Assembly: GCF_028640845.1 (NCBI RefSeq)
Contig: NC_080542.1
Location: 19,076,283 to 19,140,282 of the forward strand
Source: Ahaetulla prasina
Taxonomy: Eukaryota; Chordata; Lepidosauria; Squamata; Colubridae
Length of the DNA stretch: 64,000 nt
Direction of reading: 5' to 3'
Both the position numbers and the translations under genes were made by a program. The notes below the pieces were generated by a model. The model was given only the letters and a program-made list of their open reading frames with translations, was not told the DNA's origin and did no database searches. Shown here one piece after another: positions 9,877 through 21,358 of this stretch (positions are counted from its first letter, which is position 1; every line of letters starts with the position of its first letter).

Positions 9877-11121
9877 CAGAAAACAGAATAACAGAGTTGG
9901 AAGGGACCTTGTAGGTCTTCTAGTCCAGCCCCCTGCTTAGGCAGGAAACCCTACACCACTTCAGACAAAAGGTTATCCAATATTTTCTTAAAAACTTCCT
10001 GTGTTGGAGCATTCACAACTTCTGGAGGCAAGTTGTTCCACTGATTAACTGAAATTTCTCCTTAGTTCTAAGTTGCTTCTCTCCTTGATTAGTTTCCACC
10101 CATTGCTTCTTGTTCTACCCTAAGATGCTTTGGAGAATAGCTTGACTCTCTCTTCTTTGCGGCATCTCCTGAGATAATGGAACACTGCTATCATGTCTCC
10201 CCTAGTCCTTCTTTTCATAAAACTAGGCATACTCGATTCCTGCAACCATTTGTATGTTTTAGCCTCCAGTCCCCAAATTATCTTTGCTGCTCTTTTCTGC
10301 ACTCTTTCTAGAGTCTCAACATCTTTTTTACATCATGGCAACCAAAACTGGATGCCGTATTCCAAGTGTGGCCTTACCAAGGCATTATAAAGTGGTATTA
10401 ACACTTCACATGATCTTGATTCTATCACTCTATTTATGCAGCCTAGAACTGTATTGGCTTTTTTTGGCAGCTGCTGCAGACTGCTGGCTCATATCTAAAT
10501 GGTTGTCCATTAGGACTCCAAGATCCCTCTCACAGTTACTTCTGTTGAGGAAGATACCACATATCCGGTACCTGTGCATTTTGTTTTTCCTGCCTAAAAG
10601 TAGAACCTTACTTTTTTCACCAATGAATTTCATTTTGTTAGATATAGCACCTAATGTTCAAATCTGTCAAGATCCTTCTATATCTTCTGGAGTGTTGGTC
10701 TATTCCTGCTATCTTGGTGTCATCTGCAAATTTGATGAGTTCCCCATCTATCCCCTTGTCCAAGTCATTGATGAAGATGTTGAAGGGTGCTGGGCCTAAA
10801 ACAGAGCCTTGGGGTGCCCCACTGCATACTTCCCTCCAAGGTTCCTGTAGCTTCAACACCTTCTATCATTTCATCTCTGTTAGTGAGAATTAAGTCCACC
10901 ATGGCTGATGTCCTTGTTCCCTTTCGTTTCGGGAAACGAAGTTGTCTGCTAGGGTTGTTAGGAACCTGTTGGATCTTCCACTTGGTGCAGAGTTTGTTTC
11001 CCTGTTGATATCAGGATAGTTAAAATTCCCCATTACTATTGTGATGTGCTTCCTACATACCTTAGTTAGCTGTTTAGCAAAAAGTTCATCTATTTCCTCC
11101 TTTTGGTTGGGTGGCCTATAG
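9877..11121 (-). mobile_element. CR1 LINE, 5' truncated
   Basis: Minus-strand translation gives, in order from 11120 down, endonuclease pieces (YRPPNQKEEIDELFAKQL, MGNFNYPDI) and RT pieces ([27 protein letters not shown]). The C-terminal region follows (ERDLGVLMDNHLDMS, MQKRAAKIIWGLEAKTYKWL). The 3' end is the typical CR1 terminus, seen on the plus strand as GAGTTGGAAGGGACCTTGTA at 9893. Several frameshifts separate the pieces, so it is inactive. Confidence 0.9.
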
Positions 11122-11503
11122 CAATGTTGGTGAACCATTTTGGCACTGAGTGCTGAAATGGGAGCGCATGCACACACGCATGTGCATACATGCAGGAAAC
11201 TGGAAGAGCAGCCATCCAGTGTGCATGTGTGTGCTGGAAAGATAATCTTCCAGTTTCCGGCATGTGCGTGCAGCAGACCAGTTGGCCGGGGTGCATGCGT
11301 GCACCGGAAACCGGAAGATTACCTTCCCGGCGTGCACATGTGCACTGAGTGGCTGCTCTTCCATTTCCGGTGCTTCCACACATGTAAAGACCAGCTGGCC
11401 AGCGCACTGGAACCCAGTAGATCAATGGGCAAAAGCTCGTGCGCCCGGAGAGATGGCTCTTTTATGCACTTCCGGCACGCGTGCCATAGGTTTGCCATCA
11501 TGA
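11122..11503. mobile_element. hAT-like non-autonomous element (GTTGGTGAACC type)
   Basis: The termini CAATGTTGGTGAACCATTTT and CATAGGTTTGCCATCATGA are inverse-related. The interior is rich in GCATGCG alternations. It sits at the truncated end of the CR1. I do not see a convincing 8-bp target duplication, so exact ends are tentative. Confidence 0.5.
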
Positions 11504-12024
11504 GTCTGTGTTCAAGACTGTGTTTTTGAAAACCCCAGGACCCCAGAGGTATATAAAGGTGGAAGTGTAGCTTCTGTCCATCTGGAGAAAAAGAAACAAG
11601 TGCGAGGCCCTCTCTGAACTGAGGGCCTAGAAGATGGGTGGACGGAAAATGAAACAGATCCATGGAACAGACCTGTTTTCAGGAATAGCCATGGAAAAAC
11701 CCTGACAGCTGGGTTCTTGGCAGATGTTGAGAGCGTGCTGTCACGGCAGGATTTCCTGGGAGGGCATCAGAAGGTTTCCGTTCTACGCAATGGAAGAGGA
11801 AGAGTGAATTATTTTCTGAACCTGATAAATCTCCATAAAATCCAGGGAGATTTTGTTTTGTTTTGTTTTGATTTTTGTTTTCCTGTTCCCCTGGCCACTT
11901 TGTCACCTCAAAGCCCCACCAGAATTTTCTTTCTGTTAAACATCAGCGGGATCTGAATTTCTGCCCTGAAAATTCATCAGTCTTGAGCCACCTGCAAGAC
12001 TAGCAACTACGAGCTATTATCACT
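11504..12024. other. Intronic sequence, no recognised feature
   Basis: A TATATAAAG string at 11551-11559 is present, but no associated gene, and no repeat family was identified. Confidence 0.4.
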
Positions 12025-12419
12025 ACAAGCAGTCCTCGGCTTAGGACCACAACTGAGCCCAAAATTTCTGTTGTTAAGTGAGACATTTGTTCTTTTTTGC
12101 CCCATTTTACAACCTTTGTTGCCACAGTTGTTAAGTTAATCATTTCAGTTGTTAATGTAATGCCAGGATTGTTAAGTGAATCTGGTTTCCCCATTTACTT
12201 TGCTTGTCAGAGAGACACAAAAGAGGATCCTGTTTAGTGACCTGGGGATACTGCAATCGTCATAAATATATGAGTCAGTTGCCAAGCTGCTGAATTTTGA
12301 TCATGTGGTCGTGGGGATGCTGCAATGGTCGTAAGTGTGAAAAACGGTCATAAGTTACTTTTTTTTTGTAACTTTGAATGGTCACTAAATGAACTGTTGT
12401 AAGTCGAGGACTACCTGTA
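12025..12419. mobile_element. TA-flanked MITE (GGTAGTCC family), full length
   Basis: Starts TACAAGCAGTCCTCGGCTTA and ends AAGTCGAGGACTACCTGTA, inverted termini with TA at both edges. The interior follows the family order (CATTTTACAACC, GACTTTGCTTGTCAGA in decayed form, then GGTCGTAAGTGTGAAAAA). Confidence 0.8.
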
Positions 12420-12514
12420 CATCTGCTACTATTATTACTGCTGCTACTATTTTTTTGCACATTGTACAAATTCAGCACAGGATAGCACTGGAGTGAACAA
12501 TGTTATGTGAATGT

Positions 12515-12886
12515 CTATGGAGATTCTTAGTCATCCAGGTCATGACTGTCCCAAAATGCTTTTTCTTTTCCTTTTTTAATATTTTGAATAAGAAAATGTA
12601 CATTTACAATATGTGTATAAGGAAAGAAAAAATAAAAAACTTTTTACAAAATGCTTTTTTAAGAGGGAACTGGACTTTCTAGTTTTTCTGTTAAGACGTT
12701 TCGCTTCTCATCCAAGAAGCTTCTTCAGCTTTGAGTGGATGATGGAGAATAGAAGCGGTGAAGAAGCTTCTTGGATGAGAAGCGAAACATCTTCAAAGAA
12801 AAAACAGAAAGTTCAGTTGCCTCTTTAAAAAAAAAAAGCACCTTTGGGACAACCATGTCCTGGATGACTGAAAATCTCCAGAAATA
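12515..12886. mobile_element. Foldback element with long inverted arms (GCGAAAC family)
   Basis: The left arm (GAGATTCTTAGTCATCCAGG ... AAGACGTTTCGCTTCTCATCC) is mirrored by the right arm (GGATGAGAAGCGAAACATC ... CCTGGATGACTGAAAATCTC). The loop is about 20-30 bp around 12740. An A/T-rich insertion near 12565-12650 interrupts the left arm. Related copies are at 34406-36145 and 43667-43880. The element does not encode a protein. Confidence 0.75.
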
Positions 12887-13151
12887 TGTCCCATGCAATC
12901 TTCCAAGGGACAAAAGCTAATCATATTTTAATCATGGGAAGCGTTTGGAGACTTTTAATCTACATTCTTCCCTTGTCTCTTTCCAATTTAAAATGGTGGG
13001 TAAACAAAATTTTAAGTCACTTACCTGTCAGAGGGAGGTAATAAATACATGACCTTGATTATAACAGGGTTTAAGAAATCCTCATAGCCCGTTCATACAC
13101 AGACTGCAACCAGAATTTTCTGCACTAGTTTTTTTTCCCGTTTTAGGATTC

Positions 13152-13604
13152 TACAAGTAGTCCTCCACTTATGACGGTCATTTAGCACCCGTTTGAACTT
13201 ACGATGGACTCACCAAAAACTACTTATGACCTGGTTCCAAAGTTCTGACAGCTGGATGCCCCTCGTGGTCATATGACTACATTTTGAACACACTGCAGCC
13301 AGGCCATATTTATGGCTATTTGCCGTGTCCTGTAATCACATGACTGAAAATGAGTCATATTTTTTTGTCAGAATCCAGGGTTTATTTCCAATTTCCAGCA
13401 AAAACCCGTCCATGTTGAGCAATGAGTTTGCTTAACCACTAGGGCATTTGCCTTATAATTGCCATGTGTGGTGTTCACCTTATAATTGCCATGCTTAACG
13501 GCTTCTGCAAGAAAAGGCCACAAAATTGGATTGATCACATGATTACCCTGTATACAACCATCATGGCAGTGGTAATTATGGCTGTAAGTTGAGGACTATC
13601 TGTA
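13152..13604. mobile_element. TA-flanked MITE (GGTAGTCC family), diverged full copy
   Basis: Starts TACAAGTAGTCCTCCACTTA and ends AAGTTGAGGACTATCTGTA. The interior is more diverged than other copies, including an inserted stretch around 13375-13480. Confidence 0.7.
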
Positions 13605-13676
13605 TTGCAACCAGTTCATTTCCAAAACAAGTCAGGTCAGTGAACTAAAAGATTGGTAAAAGATTGTTCTTCCAAA

Positions 13677-14055
13677 TCTATATATATAAAAGCTAAAACC
13701 ACTCATGCATTAATCATGAAATCTCTAGAACCGTAAAGCCTACAAACTTGAAATTTGCCATGTATGTTCTTCTTGGCTTCTAGGTGCTCACTAAGAAAGG
13801 ATTTTTCAAAATGACCATCAGAGCATTAGTATTTCCTATATTATTATAACATGCTTGGATGCTAATTAGTTAGATGCTCTACTCTCCCTCCCAACTTGAA
13901 AATAACTCTGGAGAAAATGGGATAGCATAGGAGACATTTCTGTGGGGCAAGGCTGAGGGAGAGAAGGGTATAGGATAGGGGAGGAGTCAAGCTGTAAGTG
14001 TCGATTTATCAAGCCAGATCATATAGTTTTGTAGGAAGCACAGGGATCCAGCTAG
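13677..14055 (+). mobile_element. Helitron-like non-autonomous element
   Basis: Starts with TC followed by TATATATATAAAAGC and ends GGATCCAGCTAG. It is preceded by A and followed by T, matching the Helitron rule of 5' TC, 3' CTRR and insertion between A and T without duplication. A short GC-containing palindrome (GGGATCC) lies just before the CTAG, where a 3' hairpin is expected. No Rep/helicase is present. The call rests on termini only. Confidence 0.5.
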
Positions 14056-14400
14056 TACACAATAATTAAACATTTATCCATATCCAATTTGCAGGTAATT
14101 GCTTAGTACTACAGTTCAGGCTATGCTTGTTAACTTTGTTCTTTTGTTCTTAGATCTAGTTCATCAGATTTAGGATGAAGCTTGGCTTTTTGATTAAGAG
14201 GCCCATATCAATCTTGCAATTAATCCACTCTCTTCCAATGAGAAGAATTTCAGGCTCCTAATGCTCAAGAGACTCTGTTGCCAGCCAAGCATTTGGCAGC
14301 AGTGTTGTTGCAACACAAGCTGCAAAATTAATGTTGCTCTCACAGGATTAGCCAGATAGGAATCACAATCACACAATCAGAGGAGCTAATTCTATTCATT

Positions 14401-14824
14401 TACAGATCACCCTTGACTTACAACAGTTCATTTAGTGCCCATTCAAAGTTACAATGGGACTAGGGAGGAAAAAGGGGGTTTAAGACTATTTTTCACACTT
14501 AACAATGCAGCATCCCCATGATCGTGTGATTTGCATTTGGATGCTTGACAACCGGTTCACATTTCTGACGGTCACAGTGTCCCCAGGGGAGGGGCTTGGG
14601 GAGGTCTTGCGGTCCCCTTTTTGCGACCTTCTAACAAGCAAAGTCATTTGGGAAAGTCGGATTTGCTTAACAACCATGTGACTAACTTAAACAACTGCAG
14701 GGGTTCATTTAACAAATGTGTCAAGGAGAGTGGTAAAAATGGGGCAAAACTCACTCAATAAATTTCCCACGTAACAACCTAAATTTGGGACTCTGTTATG
14801 GTCATAAGTCAAGGACTACCTGTA
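14401..14824. mobile_element. TA-flanked MITE (GGTAGTCC family), full length
   Basis: Starts TACAGATCACCCTTGACTTA and ends AAGTCAAGGACTACCTGTA. Its second half is included in the 764-bp tandem duplication and recurs at 15319-15588. Confidence 0.8.
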
Positions 14825-14924
14825 TTCTATTTATTGTAAAGCTACATTGACAGAGTGTTGCAAAAATGAAAGTATAATCCGCCCCCCTCCTTTACATCCT
14901 GAGAAATTAGGGAGGGTGTTTCCT

Positions 14925-15192
14925 TGGTTTTTTTTTATTTGCATTTATATCCCGCCCTTCTCTGAAGACTCAGGGCAGCTTACACTATGTCAAGCAATAG
15001 TCTTCATCCATTTGTATATTATATACAAAGTCAACTTATTGCCCCCAACAATCTGGGTCCTCACTTTACCTACCTTATAAAGGATGGAAGGCTGAGTCAA
15101 CCTTGGGCCTGGTGGGACTTGAACCTGCATTAATTGCAAGCAGCTGCTGTTAATAACAGACTGTCTTAGCAGTCTGAGCCATCAGAGGCCCT
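14925..15192 (-). mobile_element. tRNA-derived SINE with LINE-type tail, copy in unit 1
   Basis: On the minus strand a tRNA-like head contains the B-box-like GGTTCAAGTCC, followed by a body. The tail mirrors TTATATCCCGCCCTTCTCTG on the plus strand, which resembles the 3' ends of the L2-like LINEs at 45-56 kb. Such tails let a SINE borrow a LINE reverse transcriptase. Duplicated at 15689-15956. Confidence 0.65.
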
Positions 15193-15688
15193 TGTTCCTT
15201 GTCCACTATCTTGCTGCTGGCTATGCTGTTTCTTATCTGATTGCTTCCTTGATAGCGTCTCTCCACCCATTCTTCCAAGGCCTCTCCCACATACCATTAC
15301 ACCAAACTGAGTTTAAAAGTTCACATTTCTGACGGTCACAGTGTCCCCAGGGGAGGGGCTTGGGGAGGTCTTGCGGTCCCCTTTTTGCGACCTTCTAACA
15401 AGCAAAGTCATTTGGGAAAGTCGGATTTGCTTAACAACCATGTGACTAACTTAAACAACTGCAGGGGTTCATTTAACAAATGTGTCAAGGAGAGTGGTAA
15501 AAATGGGGCAAAACTCACTCAATAAATTTCCCACGTAACAACCTAAATTTGGGACTCTGTTATGGTCATAAGTCAAGGACTACCTGTATTCTATTTATTG
15601 TAAAGCTACATTGACAGAGTGTTGCAAAAATGAAAGTATAATCCGCCCCCCTCCTTTACATCCTGAGAAATTAGGGAGGGTGTTTCCT

Positions 15689-15956
15689 TGGTTTTTTTTT
15701 ATTTGCATTTATATCCCGCCCTTCTCTGAAGACTCAGGGCAGCTTACACTATGTCAAGCAATAGTCTTCATCCATTTGTATATTATATACAAAGTCAACT
15801 TATTGCCCCCAACAATCTGGGTCCTCACTTTACCTACCTTATAAAGGATGGAAGGCTGAGTCAACCTTGGGCCTGGTGGGACTTGAACCTGCATTAATTG
15901 CAAGCAGCTGCTGTTAATAACAGACTGTCTTAGCAGTCTGAGCCATCAGAGGCCCT
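15689..15956 (-). mobile_element. tRNA-derived SINE, copy in unit 2
   Basis: Same SINE as at 14925-15192, present here because of the 764-bp tandem duplication and not because of an independent insertion. Confidence 0.65.
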
Positions 15957-16516
15957 TGTTCCTTGTCCACTATCTTGCTGCTGGCTATGCTGTTTCTTAT
16001 CTGATTGCTTCCTTGATAGCGTCCCTCCACCCATTCTTCCAAGGCCTCTCCCACATACCATTACACCAAACTGAGTTTAAAAGTTCCCCACATTTCTCCT
16101 CTAAAACTTGGGGTATTGGTGAATATCAAATGCAAGTGGTGTTGCAAAAAGGGATTTAAGGCAGGCCTGGGAAAGATACAAAGATAATTTGATTAAAATA
16201 GTTTTGCTTTTTGCTTATGTCCAAAATTTATGCCATACTTCTTAGCCTGAGCAGCTTACATAGTAAGGTAGTCCTCTCTTTAATATACTGGTAGTTCTTG
16301 ACTTAAACAGTTCAATTCAAAGTTACAACAGCACTGAAAAAAGTGACTTATGACCATTTTTCACATTTACAACCATTGCAGCAACTGACTCCTATTTATG
16401 ACAGTTGCAGTATTCCAGGGTCATGTGATCCCCCTTTGTGATCTTCTCACAAACAAAGTCAATGGGGAAGCCAGATTCAGTTAACAACCAAGTTTCTAAC
16501 TAAACAGCTCAACAAC

Positions 16517-18936
16517 TGCCTTGATCTCATCTTCTGCAACAACTCCAACTCAATTTATAGACTAGAAATTAAAGAACCTTTTTCCAACAGTGACCACTGC
16601 ATGATTGATTTTCGTCTCAATATACGTCCATACTTAGATTTCAATAACAATAGTATTCCCAGCTACAACTTCAAAAAAGCCAACTACGATCTTATAAACA
16701 ACCATCTTTCATTTTTAGACTGGCAAAATCTGTTTGCAACCTGCACAACCGCTGAAGACCACTATAGAGTTTTCCTACTTGAAATCAATAAAGTCATTAA
16801 ACTATATGTACCACAAATGACCACCATGACCAGGAAAAGCAAACTACTAAGCAAACATATCAATAAAAAAGCTTCAATCAAAAAAAAATTCCTCTGGAAA
16901 AGAAACAAAAAAGGCTATGTAGCAAATTTCAAAAACCGCTACAAAAATATATGCAACCAAATAAAAACTGAATGCACAAATTACCACACCAAGCAAGAAG
17001 AGGACCTTCTGCGCACAAACTCCAATCGTGCCTTTTATAATTTTGTTAACAATAAACTTAAAAACTCAAGATCCATCTCACCACTAAAAGATTCTATATA
17101 TAATGACGAAACAGTTAAAGCTAACCTCTTCAACATTTTCTTTGGCTCAGTTTTTGTTAACAGCAATAACACATATCCGACATTCCACAAACGCACCAGC
17201 ATTGAATATGATGACTTAACCCATATAGATTTCACAGAAGATAACATTGAAAAAGCTCTTCATAACTTGAAACCATCGCTATCTATTGGACCTGATGGAC
17301 TATGCGCATACTTCTTAAAAAAACTTTCCACTAATATAGCAGAACCCCTAAGTATAATCTTTGACAAAGCTTTCACTACCAGTTCCCTTCCCAAACTTTG
17401 GTCACTAGCCACAGTCATCCCTATCTTCAAGAAAGGACACCCCAGCTTAGTTGAAAATTACAGACCGATCTCTCTGTGCTGCGTCACCTGCAAAGTCATG
17501 GAATCAATCATCAACCAATCCATTACCTCACACTTAGAAATTAACAACCTACTCTCCAACAAACAATTTGGTTTCAGGAAAAAATTATCATGCAACTTAC
17601 AACTTCTTCACTGTAAAAACATATGGACTACAAATCTTGATCAAGGCAAAACAATAGATGCAATCTACATAGACTTCTGCAAAGCTTTTGACTCAGTAGT
17701 ATACGATAAACTTCTCCTAAAACTAAAATCCTATGGCATTTCAGGACCCCTTCACAAATGGATATCTGCTTTTCTGTCTAACAGACAAGAAGTGGTCAAA
17801 ATTGGCAATGCTCTATTAAATCCTGTACCTGTCAAGAGTGGCGTTCCTCAAGGCAGCGTCCTTGGACCAAACTCTTCATACTATACATTAATGATCTTTG
17901 TGACCATATCACAAGTAAATAGTTTGACATCGTCAGCAAAGACGATGCTGACGATGTCAAACTATTTAACACCATAGACAATGCATCTATCATCCAAAAA
18001 GACCTTGATCATCTAACCACTTGGTCTAAAACTTGGCAACTCCAAATCTCAACCAGCAAATGCTCAGTCTTACATATTGGAAAAAAGAACCCAAACACTA
18101 AGTACATACTTGATGGACATTACCTTACAGATGACCCCCACCCCGTTAAAGAGCTTGGAGTTTTCATGTCAAATGATCTAAGTGCCAAAGCCCACTGTAA
18201 CTACATAGCAAAAAAGGCTCTAAGAGTTGTAAACCTAATCTTGTGTAGCTTCTTTTCCAAAAACACTACACTACTAACCAGAGCATACAAAACATTTGCT
18301 AGACCAATTCTAGAATACAGCTCGCCTGTTTGGAATCCTCACCACATCTCTGACATCAATACAATTGAACGAGTCCAGAAATATTTCACAAGAAGAGTTC
18401 TCCATTCCTCTGAAAACAACAAAATACCTTATCCCACCAGACTTGAAATCCTAGGCTTAGAAAACTTGGAACTCCGTTGCCTTCGACAAGACCTAAGTTT
18501 AACTCATAGAATCATCTATTGTAATGTCCTTCCTGTTAAAGACTACTTCAGCTTTAACTGCAATAATACAAGAGCAATCAACAGATTTAAACTTAATGTT
18601 AACCGCTTTAATCTAGATTGCAGAAAATATGACTTCTGTAACAGAATCATCAGTGCTTGGAATACTTTACCTGACTCTGTGGTCTCTTCCCATAATCCTA
18701 AAAGCTTTAACCAAAAACTTTCTACTATTGACCTCACCCCATTCCTAAGAGGACCATAAGGGGCGTGCATAAGCGCACAAACGTGCCTACTGTTCCTGTC
18801 CTATTGTTTTTCTTTTCTTCTTCCTATATATATATAGATGCTTATACCTCCCAATATTTACTCATATATATGTTTATATACTATATAATCTTTTTATATG
18901 ATGTTGTGACAAAATAAATAAATAAATAAATAAATA
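16517..18936 (+). mobile_element. CR1/L3-type LINE, 5' truncated in the endonuclease
   Basis: The conceptual protein starts in the endonuclease (LIFCNNSN, then NSDHCMIDFRL at 16590-16620) and continues into RT with NLKPSLSIGPDGLCAYFLKK, FKKGHPSLVENYRPISL and [20 protein letters not shown] follows at about 17840. The catalytic YADD region is disrupted near 17900-17960 by an inverted repeat of TTTGACATCGTCAGCA and a frameshift. The C-terminal frame resumes at 18166-18759 (YKTFARPILEYSSPVWNPHH). The 3' end is GTTGTGACAAAATAAATAAA. A 458-residue open frame remains at 16601-17977. Confidence 0.88.
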
Positions 18937-19507
18937 GCTGGAAGTGATTCACGTGACAACCATGGCAGAAAAAACAATTACTACCAACCTGTTTTCCATT
19001 GAGGACCTGTATACTGTACGAGTCAAAAAGAGGGCTGTGAAAATATTTACAGACCCCTCGCATCCTGGATATAAACTGTTTCAACTCCTACCCTCAAAAC
19101 GACACTACAGAGCACTGCACACCAGAACAACTAGACACAAGAACAGTTTCTTCCTGAACGCCATCGCTCTGCTAAACAAATAATTCCCTCAACATTGTCA
19201 AACTATTCACATTAGTCTGTATTACTATTGCTATTGGTTTTCTCATCATTCCCATTTCCTTCCACTTGTGACTGCATGAGTGTAACTTTGTTGCTTGTAT
19301 CATTGCGATTTATATTGATATGGATTGTTTCCTAGTATGATTTGATTGCCTATTGTACCATATAACTGTCACTGGGCATCGTGCCCTGTGATTCTTGATG
19401 AATGTATTTTCTCTTTTTATGTACACTGAGAGCATATGCACCAAGACAAATTCCTTGTGTGTCCAATCACATTTGGCCAATAAAGAATTCTATTCTATTC
19501 TAAAAAA
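18937..19507 (+). mobile_element. Second LINE 3' end (L2/CR1 superfamily) with TTCTA tail
   Basis: Encodes the C-terminal stretch RVKKRAVKIFTDPSHPGYK and YRALHTRTTRHKNSFFLNA, characteristic of L2-like LINEs. The 3' UTR ends TTGGCCAATAAAGAATTCTA with TTCTA repeats. The same 3' end occurs antisense at 31947-32030, 33597-33775, 39500-39760, 54060-54220 and 58109-58300. It follows directly on the tail of the preceding LINE in the same orientation. Confidence 0.8.
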
Positions 19508-19612
19508 GAAAGAAAGATCGCAAAATGGAACAAAAACTCACTTAACAGATTGTCTCACTTAATAACAGAAATTTGGGGCTCAATTGTGATTGTAAATCAA
19601 GGACTACTTGTA

Positions 19613-20173
19613 AAGATGTCAGAAGACATAACATAAAAGGAAAGGAAGTGAATAGGAAAGAGGGAAGTTTGGGCATTCTGGGCCCCAATTGCTAATCTCT
19701 CTCAGAACAAGTGCTAACTGCTACATAGTCTCCAGCAGAGCACCCTAGAATTGTATCATGTTGTCATCCAGAGTTACAAAATTGTATTGTGTAGTTTATG
19801 GATGGTATTGCCTGGAGTTCTCATCCCACCGCACAGTTCTTGCTTCGCCCTCCCCACTTCTATACAACCCAAAGGCAATGCTGTTTTAGGGAGGAAACAC
19901 CTGTTCTATCGCCCTGCTGGTATCTGTTCCTTCCTCTTGAAGCACAATCTCTTCCAGAGCATGGTGGTTAACATAGTTTGTGACTAGGATTAATTGAAGC
20001 TGTTGAAATAGTTCATAATTACAATTGTTTGCTGAGAATATGTACAGAGGTGCTTGATAAGGAAAGAGGAAATAGGAGAATCGAGGGCCTGGTTTTGCTA
20101 AACTGCAAAGGGGTTTTATTCCCATTATTCACCTTCCCTTCAGGACTCCATACCATGATCTGAATTTTTGAAT
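19613..20173. other. Intronic sequence, no recognised feature
   Basis: No gene, tRNA-like promoter or repeat family was recognised here. Confidence 0.4.
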
Positions 20174-20834
20174 ATAGGTAGTCCTTGACTTACAACCATT
20201 CATTTAACGACCATTCAAGACAGTGATAGAATTCAATTTTTTTGACTACCCGTTCTGTGGGCGTGGCTTGGTGGACGTGGCAGGGGAAGGATATTGTAAA
20301 ATCTCCATTCCCTCCCCACTCCAGGGGAAGGATACTGCAAAATCCCCATTTCCTCCCAATCACCTGGGACTTGGGAGGCAGAGAATAGATGGGGAGAGGC
20401 CAGTCAGAGGTGGTATTTACCGATTCTCCGAACTACTCAAAATTTCTGCTACCGGTTCTCCAGAACTGGTCAGAACCTGCTGAATACCATCTCTGGTTCA
20501 AGGTCACAACGGCACTGAAAAAAGTGACTTATGACCGGTACTCACACAACCATTGCAGCATCCCTATGATCACCTGATCAAAATTCAGTTGCTTGGCAAT
20601 TGGCATGTGTCTCTCATGGTTACGGCATCCCAGAATCACATGATCACCATTCGCGACCTTCCCAGCCAGCTTCCGACAAACAAAGTCAAGAGGGGGAGCC
20701 AGATTTGCGTAATGACCATACAATTCACTTAACTGAGTTTAACAACCATGGCTAGAAAAGGTTGTAAAATTTGCCGTGACTTACTTAACAACTGCTGGTC
20801 CCAATTCTGGTCATAAATCGAGGACTATCTGTAT
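20174..20834. mobile_element. TA-flanked MITE (GGTAGTCC family) with nested hAT-like insertion
   Basis: Starts TATAGGTAGTCCTTGACTTA and ends AATCGAGGACTATCTGTA. The first half is interrupted at 20221-20495. Confidence 0.8.
20221..20495. mobile_element. hAT-like non-autonomous element (GAAATCC type), nested
   Basis: Starts CAGTGATAGAATTCAA and ends GAATACCATCTCTG. It contains the GTGGGCGTGGCTTGGTGG and CTCCGAACTACTCAAAATTT blocks shared with the copies at 26710-26884 and 52364-52604. Flanks ATTCAAGA and GTTCAAGG agree at 6 of 8 bases, consistent with a decayed target duplication of the host MITE. Confidence 0.75.
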
Positions 20835-21196
20835 TTCATTTTCTTCCAAGCAGGAAAAACGACTGAAAGTTGCCTAAGTTTTCTAAACTGGGGGTCTCCA
20901 AACTTTTTTTGATCATCTTACCCTGAGCAATAAAGGGGCTTTAATATGCTATGTGTATTTATTTAGAAATTATATAGTATACCTGTACGATGCTACTAAA
21001 AGATTATCTACATTCTAAAACATACCCATTGGATATTTTGTACCTCCTGTTATGCTATAAATAAAGCTTATTTTTTTCATTCTTTTTTAAGATTAAATAA
21101 TAAATATAGACAATTTATCTTTTTTTCTGCACGCCTGCTAATTGCCTTGTAGTTCCCCTGAGACATATGCCCCTCATTCTGAGGATGGTTTTCCCG

Positions 21197-21312
21197 TAGG
21201 GATTCTAAGAGAAATCCATTGAGAGCAAAGTCAGAAGTAACCAAGTGAGCTCTCTAGGGATTCCAAGGGAAATCCATTGAGAGCAAAGTCAGAAGTAACC
21301 AAGTGAACTCTC
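21197..21312 (+). repeat. Tandem duplication, 58-bp unit
   Basis: Two head-to-tail units start TAGGGATTC at 21197 and 21255 and differ at only a few positions. Confidence 0.85.
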
Positions 21313-21358
21313 TAAAATAAATGATGCTGTCAAACCCTGATCTAGTGTACATTTAAAG

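Larger units (their letters stand above)
14555..16086 (+). repeat. Tandem duplication, two 764-bp units
   Basis: Unit 1 is 14555-15318 and unit 2 is 15319-16082, essentially identical; one T/C difference was noted at 15261 versus 16024. GTTC is present at the left edge, the internal junction and the right edge, giving a 4-bp microhomology. Each unit holds half of a MITE plus an antisense SINE. Near-identity implies a recent event or an assembly duplicate. Confidence 0.95.
16286..19612. mobile_element. TA-flanked MITE (GGTAGTCC family) split by LINE insertions
   Basis: The first half starts TACTGGTAGTTCTTGACTTA at 16286 and breaks off near 16516. The second half resumes near 19508 with AAGATCGCAAAATGG and ends AATCAAGGACTACTTGTA at 19612. 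The intervening 3 kb is LINE sequence, so the MITE is older than the LINE insertion. Confidence 0.8.

Noticed and set aside
11551..11559. TATATAAAG as a host promoter
   Set aside because: It lies inside intron 1 with no downstream gene and no other promoter evidence.
12760..12800. Second hammerhead candidate (GGATGAGAAGCGAAAC)
   Set aside because: The first two bases of the CUGAUGA box are absent and stem II would be only one or two pairs; kept as a family note but not annotated as a ribozyme.
14925..15192. tRNA gene (B-box-like GGTTCAAGTCC on the minus strand)
   Set aside because: No complete cloverleaf; the segment is the head of a SINE.
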